Source of the DNA: Alphaproteobacteria bacterium SO-S41
GTDB taxonomy: Bacteria; Pseudomonadota; Alphaproteobacteria; Micropepsales; Micropepsaceae
NCBI GenBank assembly: GCA_019670725.1
Contig: AP024629.1
Coordinates: 3,162,001-3,226,000 of the forward strand
Direction: 5' to 3'
Length of the DNA stretch: 64,000 nt
Shown here: positions 22,653 through 31,398 of the stretch, piece by piece
Numbering within the stretch: position 1 is the stretch's first letter
Layout of the letters: every line of letters starts with the position of its first letter
Notes under the pieces: generated by a model
What the model was told of the DNA's origin: nothing
Databases searched by the model: none
The model's input: the letters and a program-made list of their open reading frames with translations, nothing else
Position numbers and translations under genes: made by a program

Positions 22653-23531
22653 ATGTTCGTTCGGTTAAGCCGCACCGCCGCCGCGGCCTGTTGCCTGTTT
22701 GCCGTCACCGCACCCGCTTTCGCTGCCGAGCAGGATTTCACCGAAGCGCTCGACAAGGGCGTCGCCGTCTGGACCGATCCGGACGGCAGCACCCCGTCCC
22801 CCGAACGGGCCCGCGCCGAGGCGGAATACGTGCTCGGCAAGGCGACCTTCACGCTCTACCACGAGTTCGGTCACGCCATGATCGACGACTACAAGATCGG
22901 CTGGATCGTCCAGGAGGAGGCCATCGCCGACGCCTTCGCCGGCATCTACATGCCGGCCTCCGAGGCGAACGAGGCACGCGACTCCCTCGCCATCGGCGGC
23001 ATCCGCGCCTTCATGGATCGCGGCACGCGCATGGCCGAGAATGACGACATCGACTATGCCGACTCCCACCTCACCGACCACCAGCGCGGCTTCAGCGCCG
23101 CCTGCCTGATGGTCGCCCTCAGCGCGGAACGCTTCGGCGCGCTCGCCGAGGAAATCGCCTTGCCCGCCAGCCGCCGCGACTACTGCGGTGCCGAGCGCAA
23201 CCAGGTCGCCGAAGCCTGGCTGAAGCTCATCGGCCCGGCCAATTATCTCGACGAGGGCCAGACCTCGAAGAACCGGATCACCGTCTCCTATGACGACCCC
23301 AATCCCGAACTGAAGCGCGTCGCCGACATCCTGAAGGCCTCGGGCCTGATGGAAGCCATCGCCAAGGAGATCGAGACCACCTTCCAGCTCCCCTTCCCCA
23401 TCCTCCTGCGCGCGCAGAACTGCGACCAGCCCAACGAATTCTGGTTCCCCGACGACCACGAAATCGGCTTCTGCTACAACTACCTGGACTATTACCAGAG
23501 CCTCGGCCTCTCGGTGCGCTTCACGGACTAA
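22653..23531 (+). CDS. Exported DUF4344-type metallopeptidase
   Basis: A 292-residue protein. A signal peptide (to about AFAAEQD, residue 25) precedes the domain. The zinc site is HEFGHAMID (HExxH, near residue 70), with a downstream Glu/Asp-rich helix EEAIADAFA that fits the third ligand of the gluzincin-like DUF4344 family. Conserved HQRGFSAACLMVAL and several Cys follow. It is presumably periplasmic or secreted; no substrate is known. A second, different putative metallopeptidase gene follows 41 bases later. Confidence 0.8.
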   Translation: MFVRLSRTAAAACCLFAVTAPAFAAEQDFTEALDKGVAVWTDPDGSTPSPERARAEAEYVLGKATFTLYHEFGHAMIDDYKIGWIVQEEAIADAFAGIYMPASEANEARDSLAIGGIRAFMDRGTRMAENDDIDYADSHLTDHQRGFSAACLMVALSAERFGALAEEIALPASRRDYCGAERNQVAEAWLKLIGPANYLDEGQTSKNRITVSYDDPNPELKRVADILKASGLMEAIAKEIETTFQLPFPILLRAQNCDQPNEFWFPDDHEIGFCYNYLDYYQSLGLSVRFTD

Positions 23532-23572
23532 GGGCCTTTCCTCCCCCGGCAAATCCCCACTAGCATTCGCCC

Positions 23573-25390
23573 ATGAAAACCATTGCTCCCCTGCTGGCGG
23601 CGCTCGCTGCCTGTCTCGTTTTCGGCCTCGGCACGGCACAAGCGTCCGATCCCGATGCCTTCCTCGACTGCACGGTGCAGGGCGGCGAGTTCTCCAAGAC
23701 CGTCATGAGCACCGGCGAGTGGAGCTGCGCGGAAATGAGCCGCCGCCAGATTTCCAGCGGCGCAGGCAGCTTCCCCGCCCGCATCGTGCGCTCGGTGCAG
23801 ATCGCCGACGACAACTTCAAGACCGTAACGCCCCAGCTCCTCGACGGGCTCGAACTCGCCTTCAAGACCTGGACGAGCTCGGTCGACATCGGCTTTCCCG
23901 GCCGCATCACCATCCTCCTGCTTGATCCCGCCGGCGACGACATGCCGGTCAAGCTGCCCGAACACGGCGCAGCCGCGGTGATCGGCCAGAGCGAATGCCT
24001 CATTGAGGTCAACCTCGCGGGCATCACGACCGATCTCACCAACGGGAAGAAGTCGAGCGACGATCCCGACGCCTGGATCATCCAGCCCGGCGCCAGCGAG
24101 ATCCCGCGCCAGATCCAGAAGGTCGTCGCGCACGAGGCCGCCCACTGCGTCCAGACCTGGCGCAATCCCAAGCAGGCCGCCCTCACCGGCAAGGGCGCGG
24201 ATTGGTGGATGGAAGGCTCGGCCGAGATGATGGCGAGCCTCGTCGTGCCGCGCGCCAACACCACGATGGAACGCTACAAGCAGTTCGACAAGGACAGCGG
24301 CGAGCTGCCGCTCACCACCATGTCCTACCAGTCGATCGTCTTCTGGCAGTGGCTGTGGAACCAGTCGCCTCAGAAAGTGCTCGACGTTTGGAGCGCGATG
24401 CCCACCGCGCAGCCCGGCGCGCCCGCCCAGGCGCTCGCGCTGAAAGCCTATTTCGAGAGCGCGATGCCCAAGGGCCTGGAGTCCTTCCAAGACTTCGCCC
24501 AGAGCTATCTCGACGGCAAGATCACCGACGTCACTGGCGCCGTCATCAGCGCGGCCGAATACGGCGAGCCGCTGCAGATCGACGGCGAGACCGGCCAGCT
24601 TGACGTCGACATGACGGCCTTCACCATCTATCGCCGCCAACTCCTGATCTCCGGCGGCGACTACAAGGTCGCCAACCTCAGCAATTCAGTAGCGCTCGCC
24701 TATGCCGAGCCCGGCGCGGCGTGGGCAAAGCCGGTGCCCGAGCACACCCCGCCCGGCGACTGCTCCAAGCCGCTCACCTGGAATGTCGCTTTGATGCCGC
24801 TCGAGCCGGTAAAGCTGCAGGGCCTTCTCTCCTTCACCCGCGACAAGCCCTGCACCGCCTGCATCGTCACCGACAAGCGCGACCAGTGCCTGGCCGGCCT
24901 CTGGCGCCTCGACAAGCCGGCGCTGACCAAGCTGCTGGTCACCATGCTCGCCGCGGACGCGAACGATGCCGACCCCACCATCGGCGGCGGCGACTTCCTT
25001 ATCACCTTCGACGGTACCGGTCAGGGCCAGTGGTCGTCGGACAGTTTCCAGATCTTCACCAGCGCCACGCAGGAAAAACTCCGCGCCGATATCTGGATCG
25101 GCACCGGCGGCGACTTGCCGATCAAGTGGTCATCCTTCGGCAACGGCTCGGGCAATCTCAAGATGTGCCGCGACCCGGCCCGCGAGGACAGCTTCTCGAT
25201 CCAGACCATGGTCACCATGATCGACCGCGAAACCCAGGCGATCGTCATCAAGCCCGTCGTCACCGACGTGCCTTTGCCCGACGAAATCCCCCAGCTCGCC
25301 TATGCCTGTAACGGCGATACGGTCACGCTGACCGCCCAGGGCACGGGCGCGACTACCGACCCCCAATGGGTCCTGCACCGCGTGAAGTAG
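23573..25390 (+). CDS. Large exported putative zinc metallopeptidase
   Basis: A 605-residue protein with a signal peptide (cleavage near AQAS, residue 25). The probable active site is VVAHEAAHCVQTW (HExxH with Ala in both middle positions) near residue 186. WWMEGSAEMMAS follows about 25 residues later and supplies the third-ligand Glu, a gluzincin pattern. The C-terminal 250 residues form a Cys-containing beta-rich region (KPCTACIVTDKRDQCLAGLW). The function is not known beyond likely proteolysis. Confidence 0.65.
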   Translation: MKTIAPLLAALAACLVFGLGTAQASDPDAFLDCTVQGGEFSKTVMSTGEWSCAEMSRRQISSGAGSFPARIVRSVQIADDNFKTVTPQLLDGLELAFKTWTSSVDIGFPGRITILLLDPAGDDMPVKLPEHGAAAVIGQSECLIEVNLAGITTDLTNGKKSSDDPDAWIIQPGASEIPRQIQKVVAHEAAHCVQTWRNPKQAALTGKGADWWMEGSAEMMASLVVPRANTTMERYKQFDKDSGELPLTTMSYQSIVFWQWLWNQSPQKVLDVWSAMPTAQPGAPAQALALKAYFESAMPKGLESFQDFAQSYLDGKITDVTGAVISAAEYGEPLQIDGETGQLDVDMTAFTIYRRQLLISGGDYKVANLSNSVALAYAEPGAAWAKPVPEHTPPGDCSKPLTWNVALMPLEPVKLQGLLSFTRDKPCTACIVTDKRDQCLAGLWRLDKPALTKLLVTMLAADANDADPTIGGGDFLITFDGTGQGQWSSDSFQIFTSATQEKLRADIWIGTGGDLPIKWSSFGNGSGNLKMCRDPAREDSFSIQTMVTMIDRETQAIVIKPVVTDVPLPDEIPQLAYACNGDTVTLTAQGTGATTDPQWVLHRVK

Positions 25391-25451
25391 TCCGCCCGTA
25401 TCCCGCCGCAATCACCTGTGCTTATGTCGGTCATCTAAGCTGGAGAGACCG

Positions 25452-26027
25452 ATGAATCGCCTGTCACGTACTGTCGCCGCCCTCGCTTTTGCGGCCCTTC
25501 CCGCCTTCTTCACTGCCGCCGTCGCCGAAGAGGCCGCGCCCGTCAAAGGCACGATCACCGGCGTCCTCACCGCCGCCGACGACGCGGGCTACCCGATGTT
25601 CTCCCTCACCATCACGCCCGCCGGCAAGGAACCGGTCGGCTTCCTGATGAACAACGAGGAGGCCGAGGTCGCCGGCCAGATCGGCGAGCTGGTCGGCAAG
25701 ACCGTCACCGCCGAGACGGAAACCAAGCCCTCGACGACCGTGTTCGACGTCACCGCCGACGGCAAGTCCATCGCCTTCCCCGCCGATCAGAAGCCGGAAG
25801 TCGACACCTCGAAGGCGCTGTCGATCACCGGCATCCTGTCGGGCGCCAAGGAGCCGACGGCGAGCGACCTGCCGGACGAACTGACCGTCACCGCCAAGGA
25901 CGGCGCGAAGGTTACTTTCGAATGGTATGTCGATGAGACCATGGCCAAGCACGACGGCAAGGAAGTCACGCTGGTCTATGTCGTGGACTCGCAGACCAAC
26001 GTCACCAAGATCGGCCCGGCCTCGTAA
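25452..26027 (+). CDS. Exported protein with two related beta-rich repeats
   Basis: A 191-residue protein with a signal peptide ending near VAEEAAP (residue 25). Two halves look alike: PVKGTITGVLTAADDAGYPM with GQIGELVGKTVTAETE, and ALSITGILSGAKEPTASDLP with MAKHDGKEVTLVYVV. Each reads as an OB-like small barrel. No family name is known to me. It lies after the metallopeptidases on the same strand, with its own 60-base leader. Confidence 0.6.
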   Translation: MNRLSRTVAALAFAALPAFFTAAVAEEAAPVKGTITGVLTAADDAGYPMFSLTITPAGKEPVGFLMNNEEAEVAGQIGELVGKTVTAETETKPSTTVFDVTADGKSIAFPADQKPEVDTSKALSITGILSGAKEPTASDLPDELTVTAKDGAKVTFEWYVDETMAKHDGKEVTLVYVVDSQTNVTKIGPAS

Positions 26028-26070
26028 GGCGACGATGAGGAGCTGACCGCGCTCCTCCAACCCACCCCAA

Positions 26071-26152
26071 CTGTCATGCCCGCGCAGGCGGGCATCCACG
26101 GCCCAGGCGTCGTGCTTGCCCCATGGATTCCCGCCTTCGCGGGAATGACAAA
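26071..26152. repeat. Intergenic palindromic repeat family C, copy 1
   Basis: It opens CTGTCATGCCCGCGCAGGCG and closes TCCCGCCTTCGCGGGAATGA, giving two hairpins (GCCCGCGCAGGCGGGC and CCCGCCTTCGCGGG). A second full copy is at 50453-50531. Confidence 0.75.
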
Positions 26153-26181
26153 CGGCGGTGGTCCAAAATCAGGCGCGTCCC

Positions 26182-26320
26182 TCAGCCCGGCACGCGCGGC
26201 AGTGTGAAGCTTGCCGTCGTGCCGAACCCGGGGATGCCGGTCAGCACCGGCATCCCGCCATGATCCTCGATCAGGCGCTTTTGAGAGCGTGAGGCCCAGC
26301 CCCGTCCCCTCGCGCCTTCA
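26182..26320 (-). pseudogene. Remnant of a histidine kinase C-terminus, frameshifted
   Basis: One frame reads RLIEDHGGMPVLTGIPGFGT then TASFTLPRVPG and stops, which is the end of a HATPase_c domain. Directly upstream, the preceding residues EGTGLGLTLSK (the G2 box) are in a different frame, so a frameshift separates them near 26280. No dimerisation or N/G1-box region is present upstream. It is a truncated, inactivated kinase fragment between two intact genes. Confidence 0.7.
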
Positions 26321-26476
26321 TGAAGCCCCGCCAGCGCCGGATTGACGTAACGGACGGTGCGCGCCCGTGCCGCACTATGATTCACCCGCGGCCGCCCTAG
26401 GAATAAGCGCCGGGGACAGGGGAATCTGATGGCGCGGGGGCGCCGGCCCGCGAGTCTTCAAGAACGCGCCGTCTGC

Positions 26477-27592
26477 ATGAGTGACCAGACCCTCGCTTTT
26501 CTCGGCCGCTGCTACGACGCCATCCTCGCGCCCGATGGTTGGACCGCGGCGCTGGACATCTTCACCGAGAGTATCGGCGCGGCAGGCGGCTGCTTCAGTC
26601 AATCCGGCGTCGCCGCCGACAAACGCGTCCGCGCGCCCGCCTCCACCCGCTACCAGGCGATGTTCCGCGATTTCATCGGCGACGGCTGGGCGCCGCACGA
26701 TATGCGCGCCTTGCGGGGCTGGCCGCTCGCGAAGAACGGCCAGGTCATCGTCTATGAAGATGATATGACAAGCGCCGAGGAACGCGCCCGGCTGCCGATC
26801 TACACAGATCTCTTCGCGCGTCACGACATGTCGATGTTCGCCGGTCTCGGCCTCTATGCCGGCGATCAGGTCTGGTCGCTCAACCTCGTGCGCGCTGAAG
26901 CGGACGGCCCGTTCAGCGCGCCGGCGCAACACGCCGCGCTGATGGCGCTCCGCCCTGCGCTGGAGCGCATGCTGCTCTACGCCGAGCATCTCTCCGACGC
27001 CGCCATTACCGGCGCGCTCGCCGCCTTCGAGCATGCCGCGATCGCCGCGATCTTCATCGACGGCGCCGGCAAGGCCCGCCTCTTCAACGCCCGCGCCGAC
27101 GCGCTGCTCGGCCGTGACCTCACCGTCTCCGGCGGACGCCTCACCGTCCGGGGCGCGAACGGCAGCGCCGCGCTCGCCACGCTCATCGACACCATGCTCG
27201 GCCGCGACGCCGGCTCCGCCGCGACGGCGGGCGCGCAGATCGTCCTGCGCCGGGCCGGCCGGCTTCCGCTCGTCATCGACGCCATCCCCGTGCGCCAGCT
27301 TCTCGCCGACGCTTTCGGCCGCGCCGGCTGCCTCCTCCTCGTGACCGATCCGGAGGCCGAGACGCAGGCCGACCCGCGCCTCATCGCCGGCGCCTTCAAC
27401 CTTACCCAGCGCGAGACGGAAATCGCCGGCCTCCTGCGCGCCGGGCGCGCTGTGCCGCCGATCGCCGAGACCCTGGGTATGCGCGCCTCCAGCGTGCAGC
27501 AGGTCATCAAGTCGATCCTCGCCAAGACCGGCACCAACCGCCAGGCCGAACTCGTCGCTTTGCTGAACCGCCTGCCGCCCGAACGCCGCTGA
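26477..27592 (+). CDS. LuxR-family transcription regulator with sensory N-terminus
   Basis: A 371-residue protein. The C-terminal 65 residues form a LuxR/GerE helix-turn-helix (LTQRETEIAGLLRAGRAVPP, then IAETLGMRASSVQQVIKSIL and LAKTGTNRQAELV). The N-terminal 300 residues have two sensory-like parts, the second resembling a PAS fold (AAIAAIFIDGAGKARLFNAR). Similar solo LuxR proteins are common in alphaproteobacteria. ATG 26477 is chosen; an upstream in-frame start at 26429 is possible. The large opposite-strand frame over this gene is a shadow. Confidence 0.8.
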   Translation: MSDQTLAFLGRCYDAILAPDGWTAALDIFTESIGAAGGCFSQSGVAADKRVRAPASTRYQAMFRDFIGDGWAPHDMRALRGWPLAKNGQVIVYEDDMTSAEERARLPIYTDLFARHDMSMFAGLGLYAGDQVWSLNLVRAEADGPFSAPAQHAALMALRPALERMLLYAEHLSDAAITGALAAFEHAAIAAIFIDGAGKARLFNARADALLGRDLTVSGGRLTVRGANGSAALATLIDTMLGRDAGSAATAGAQIVLRRAGRLPLVIDAIPVRQLLADAFGRAGCLLLVTDPEAETQADPRLIAGAFNLTQRETEIAGLLRAGRAVPPIAETLGMRASSVQQVIKSILAKTGTNRQAELVALLNRLPPERR

Positions 27593-27675
27593 CCACTCAC
27601 TACCATCCGGTAGTCGCCGCCCCGCCCGTACACTGTCAGGCTTCGATGGAATCGCGGAACGCTTGGAAAACGACA

Positions 27676-28653
27676 ATGAACCTGAAACTGGCGGGCGCGC
27701 TCTTTGCGCTGTCGGCGCTCACCACAGGCGCGGCGACGCCGGCGGCTTCCGGCGACATCATGGGCCTCGTGCAGATGCACACGCCGGAGGGCTGCCAGCT
27801 CTGGATGGCGCAAGTCGATACCAACCGACGCGGCAGCGACGGCAGCAATCCACGAAGGGACGGGTCGCCGGGTATTCCTCTGAAGTTCGAGGGTACCTGC
27901 ACACCGGGTGAAACCATCGATGGCAAAGGCAAGGTCTCGTTCTTCTACGACCAGGGTTACGGAGTGATGTTGTGGAGCTCCTTCGAGGGCACGTTCATCG
28001 ACGGCTATCTCGACGGCCCCGTCGTCGTCACGCTGACCGACAATCCGCCCAACACCTATGAGTACGACATGGGGTGCCCGAAAGCGGCGCCGCAATTCTG
28101 CGACCCCAATTTCCCCCGCGTTCGCACGACCAAAACGCCCGCGCCCGTCGCCGCGGCGGAACCCGAGCCAAGCTCTGAACCCGCCGTCGACGAACCGCTG
28201 GCCGAAGAGCCAGCCGCTGAAGAGCCACCCGCCGTCGAGCAACCCACCGAACCCACCGAGGTCAGCGAAGAGATCGAAGGCGTCAACGAAATCTCCGAAG
28301 GCGAAGTGCCGCAGCAGCGCTGGCTCGAGGCGCGCCGCACGAAAAACAACGCCCCGCGCCATCACGCCGACCACGACGTTTCGAACTGCGTCGGCACGTT
28401 CTGGAAGATGCACGCGGGCACCGGCCACTATGTCATCTACAACAAGTGCGACAGGGACATCCGCGTCGGCTGGTGCTCCGTCGGCTATGGCGGCGACTGT
28501 GTCGCGGGCAAAGGCCAGATCGCGACCATGGAACCCATGGTCGGCTACACCGGCGGCCTCAAGCGCGAAGAGACGCCGAAGTATTTCGCCTGCTCGAAGA
28601 ACATCTTCCCCGTCTACGAAGGCAACGAACTCGTCGCCTTCTCCTGCGACTAG
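27676..28653 (+). CDS. Exported protein of tandem duplicated pair, copy 1
   Basis: A 325-residue protein: signal peptide (KLAGALFALSALTTGAATPA), an N-terminal domain with MORN-like wording (GTFIDGYLDGPVVVTL), a Pro/Glu/Ala-rich linker (residues about 165-215), and a C-terminal domain of about 115 residues with four to six Cys (VGTFWKMHAGTGHYVIYNKC, VGWCSVGYGGDCVAGK). The C-terminal domain is almost identical to that of the next gene. The function is unknown; it is likely periplasmic or extracellular. Confidence 0.75.
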   Translation: MNLKLAGALFALSALTTGAATPAASGDIMGLVQMHTPEGCQLWMAQVDTNRRGSDGSNPRRDGSPGIPLKFEGTCTPGETIDGKGKVSFFYDQGYGVMLWSSFEGTFIDGYLDGPVVVTLTDNPPNTYEYDMGCPKAAPQFCDPNFPRVRTTKTPAPVAAAEPEPSSEPAVDEPLAEEPAAEEPPAVEQPTEPTEVSEEIEGVNEISEGEVPQQRWLEARRTKNNAPRHHADHDVSNCVGTFWKMHAGTGHYVIYNKCDRDIRVGWCSVGYGGDCVAGKGQIATMEPMVGYTGGLKREETPKYFACSKNIFPVYEGNELVAFSCD

Positions 28654-28664
28654 AAGGCACCGAG

Positions 28665-29594
28665 ATGATCCGCACGCCTGTATTCGCGGCGGTCGGCCTT
28701 GCCGCCGCCGTGGCGCTCTCCTTCGTCAATAGCGCGTTCGCTCAAACGCAAGATCCCGACTACGTCTTTGTGACGCTCAAGACCGCGACGGGGTGTCTCT
28801 ATCGACGAACCAAAAACCAGGACACGAGCAATGTCTTCAAGCCCCCGCGTTATTCGGAGCCCTGCACGCAGGGAAAATATCTGTCCGGGAAAGGCACGCT
28901 GACCCTCGACCATCCGGGCGAACGGACGCATGTGCTGTTAACCGCCACCTTCGTCGACGGCTATATCGACGGCCCGACCATCTTCTTCAACGAAGCGGCC
29001 GGCTACGAGATGCCCGATCACTACACGATGGGTTGCCGCGACTGGGACTTGGAAAACGGCTGCGTGCCGGGCATTCCGGACAGCGCCGTTGCGGCGGCCG
29101 AACCCGACCCCCGCGCTGAACCAGCCGGCACGGACCCAGCGACGGAAGAGCCCGCCGCCTTAGAGCCACCCGTCGTCGAGCAACCCACCGAACCCGCCGA
29201 GGTCAGCGAGGAAGTTGAAGGCGTGAACGAAATCTCCGAAGGCGAAGTCCCGCAGCAGCGCTGGCTCGAAGCCCGCCGCACGAAAAGCAACGCCCCCCGC
29301 CATCACGCCGATCACGACGTCTCCACCTGCGTCGGCACCTTCTGGAAGATGCACGCCGGCACCGGCCACTATGTCATCTACAACAAGTGCGACAAGGACA
29401 TCCGCGTCGGCTGGTGCTCCATCGGCTATGGCGGCGATTGCGTCGCGGGGAAGGGCCAGATCGCGACCATGGAACCCATGGTCGGCTATACCGGCGGCCT
29501 CAAGCGGGAAGAGACGCCGAAATACTTCGCCTGCTCGAAGAACATCTTCCCCGTCTACGAAGGCAACGAACTCGTCGCCTTCTCCTGCGACTAG
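28665..29594 (+). CDS. Exported protein of tandem duplicated pair, copy 2
   Basis: A 309-residue protein that starts 11 bases after copy 1. It has a signal peptide (to AFAQTQ), an N-terminal domain sharing only ATFVDGYIDGPTIFFNEA-type motifs with copy 1, an acidic Pro-rich linker, and a C-terminal half differing from copy 1 at only 5 of about 129 residues. The even identity of the C-terminal halves against diverged N-termini suggests recent duplication or gene conversion. ATG 28665 is chosen; the upstream frame is a shadow. Confidence 0.75.
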   Translation: MIRTPVFAAVGLAAAVALSFVNSAFAQTQDPDYVFVTLKTATGCLYRRTKNQDTSNVFKPPRYSEPCTQGKYLSGKGTLTLDHPGERTHVLLTATFVDGYIDGPTIFFNEAAGYEMPDHYTMGCRDWDLENGCVPGIPDSAVAAAEPDPRAEPAGTDPATEEPAALEPPVVEQPTEPAEVSEEVEGVNEISEGEVPQQRWLEARRTKSNAPRHHADHDVSTCVGTFWKMHAGTGHYVIYNKCDKDIRVGWCSIGYGGDCVAGKGQIATMEPMVGYTGGLKREETPKYFACSKNIFPVYEGNELVAFSCD

Positions 29595-29708
29595 GCCCGG
29601 CGGGCGACCGTCAAACAAACTTTCGGTTGCGGCCTGCAAATCATGCGCCGTCTCGTAATTCGTGCTACATTCGCGGTGACACTACTTCCGTCTCCGCGGT
29701 GCCTGCCC

Positions 29709-30260
29709 ATGATGACCGGCGCGCAAGTCCTCGATGCGATGCCGATCGCGATCTACCTGACCGATCTCGACGGCATGCTCACCTATTTCAACCCGGCCGC
29801 CGTGCGGTTCTGGGGCCAGGAACCAACGCTTGGCGTCGCGCGCTGGTGCGGCTCGCACCGGCTTTTTCTGCTCGACGGCACGCCGGTCGCGCATGAGGAC
29901 TGCCCGATGGCCGTCGCGGTGCGCGAGCGCCGTCCGATCCGCGGCATCACCGCGATCGCCGAACGACCGGACGGCGAGCGCGTCCGCTTCCAGCCCTTCC
30001 CGACTCCGGTCCGCAACGAGGCGGGCGAGGTCATCGGCATGCTCAACGTCCTCATCCGCGAGAACGCCGTGCCGGACATGGATCCGCCGGCTGAGAACGC
30101 GGCGCTGGCCGACTTCAACGCGCGCATGACCGAAGCGCTCGGCATCATCCAGTATCTCTCCGCCTCGGCCCTGGAAAACCTGCCCCAGCGCCCCGGCACG
30201 GTCGCGCCCGAAGACCGCCCGCCCGCGCAGATCATCCCCTTGCCCCGCAAGCCGGATTGA
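29709..30260 (+). CDS. PAS-domain protein
   Basis: A 183-residue protein consisting of one PAS fold: LDAMPIAIYLTDLDGMLTYF then NPAAVRFWGQEP at the start and NEAGEVIGMLNVLIREN at the end. A helical tail (NARMTEALGIIQYLSASALE) follows. There is no output domain, so it may be a sensor partner of a separate kinase. The tandem ATGs at 29709/29712 suit the PAS N-cap; an earlier ATG at 29643 is in frame. Confidence 0.7.
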   Translation: MMTGAQVLDAMPIAIYLTDLDGMLTYFNPAAVRFWGQEPTLGVARWCGSHRLFLLDGTPVAHEDCPMAVAVRERRPIRGITAIAERPDGERVRFQPFPTPVRNEAGEVIGMLNVLIRENAVPDMDPPAENAALADFNARMTEALGIIQYLSASALENLPQRPGTVAPEDRPPAQIIPLPRKPD

Positions 30261-30272
30261 GGCGGCGCCGCG

Positions 30273-31394
30273 CTACTTGCAGTCGATGCGCATCACATAG
30301 GGCGACCGCCCGGTCGCGCTGAAATAGAGCGCATCCTTGTGATAGGCGAGGAACACGTTGGAGCCCGCGGTCTGGGTGCGCCGCATGGCGATCAGTTGCA
30401 GCTCGTCCGCCGGATGGGGCTGGTGCGGGTCGTAATCGCCCTCATAGTCGAACCAGATGCCGGTGCCCGCGATCTTCTCGATATCGCCCTTCAGCGGCAC
30501 GTAGAGCAGGTTGCCGGACTGCGTCGTGAACAGGCCCTTCCCGTCGGTCGCGAGACCCGAGACATTGATCGCCCCGTCGCCCAGCCAATAGTCCGAACGC
30601 CCGCGCTGGAAATCCTCGACCTCGCCGCTGGCGGGATCGATCGTCACGATGAAGCCTTCCGACACGCTGTTCTGGCCCAGCGCATAGAGCGCTCCGTTCA
30701 GCACCTTCAGGTCGAAATACGTGCCTTCGGGCAGCGTGACGACGGTCTCCACCGTATGCGCCGCGTCGGGCAGCACGCGCTTCAGCTTGTCGTACGAGCT
30801 GTCGATGAAATAGATCGTGCCGTCGTCCAGCACCGCGACCCAGTCCGGACTGCCGAGCATCGCTTCGGCGCCCGGCCCGTCCGCGTCGCCGAACCGCGCC
30901 GGCCGGCCGGGCACCACGACATCCTGCGGCTCGGTCGCGCCCGCGAGGAAATTCACTGCGCAGTCCGGCCCGAACGGATCGGTGATCTGGAAGATCAGGT
31001 TCGACATCTGGTCGGCGCCGGAGATGCTGCCGTCCGGCCCCAGCGCGAGCCCGCTGATATTCACCAGCCGCGCCTGCTTGCACTTGCCCGGCCGCGCGAC
31101 CCGTTCGCCGTCGCGGCCGAACAGCCGTTCGAGCACGGGCTCTGCGGCTGCGGTATCGACGACCCAGACTTCCGGACCGACCGCCGTGACGAGATGGTCG
31201 CCGGAGAACAGCAGGTCGCGAAAACCGAGCGGCGGCACGTCCAGCAGCGCCTGCCCGTCCTTCGCCCGCAGCGACGGGTCGTCATAGTCCGGCGATCCCG
31301 CCCACAGCGTGCCGGTCGTGCAGACCGGCGCCTTGGCGAGCGCCGCCGGCGCCAGCATCAGGCCGCAGGCGAACCCAGCAAGAGCGCGGCGCAT
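30273..31394 (-). CDS. Exported beta-propeller-like protein
   Basis: A 373-residue protein with a signal peptide (to ALAKAPV, residue 22) and repeated blade-like segments: NISGLALGPDGSISGADQMS, DWVAVLDDGTIYFIDSSYDK, INVSGLATDGKGLFTTQSGN. These suit an NHL/SMP-30-type six-bladed propeller. Single Cys residues near both ends could form a closing disulfide. It may bind ligands or proteins in the periplasm; there is no enzymatic motif. The next gene on the same strand ends five bases upstream of its start, suggesting one transcript. Confidence 0.65.
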   Translation of the reverse strand: MRRALAGFACGLMLAPAALAKAPVCTTGTLWAGSPDYDDPSLRAKDGQALLDVPPLGFRDLLFSGDHLVTAVGPEVWVVDTAAAEPVLERLFGRDGERVARPGKCKQARLVNISGLALGPDGSISGADQMSNLIFQITDPFGPDCAVNFLAGATEPQDVVVPGRPARFGDADGPGAEAMLGSPDWVAVLDDGTIYFIDSSYDKLKRVLPDAAHTVETVVTLPEGTYFDLKVLNGALYALGQNSVSEGFIVTIDPASGEVEDFQRGRSDYWLGDGAINVSGLATDGKGLFTTQSGNLLYVPLKGDIEKIAGTGIWFDYEGDYDPHQPHPADELQLIAMRRTQTAGSNVFLAYHKDALYFSATGRSPYVMRIDCK

Positions 31395-31398
31395 GGCG

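Noticed and set aside
23528-24640. Leftward frames of 234-370 codons over the large metallopeptidase
   Set aside because: They are shadows of a gene with signal peptide and HExxH motif.
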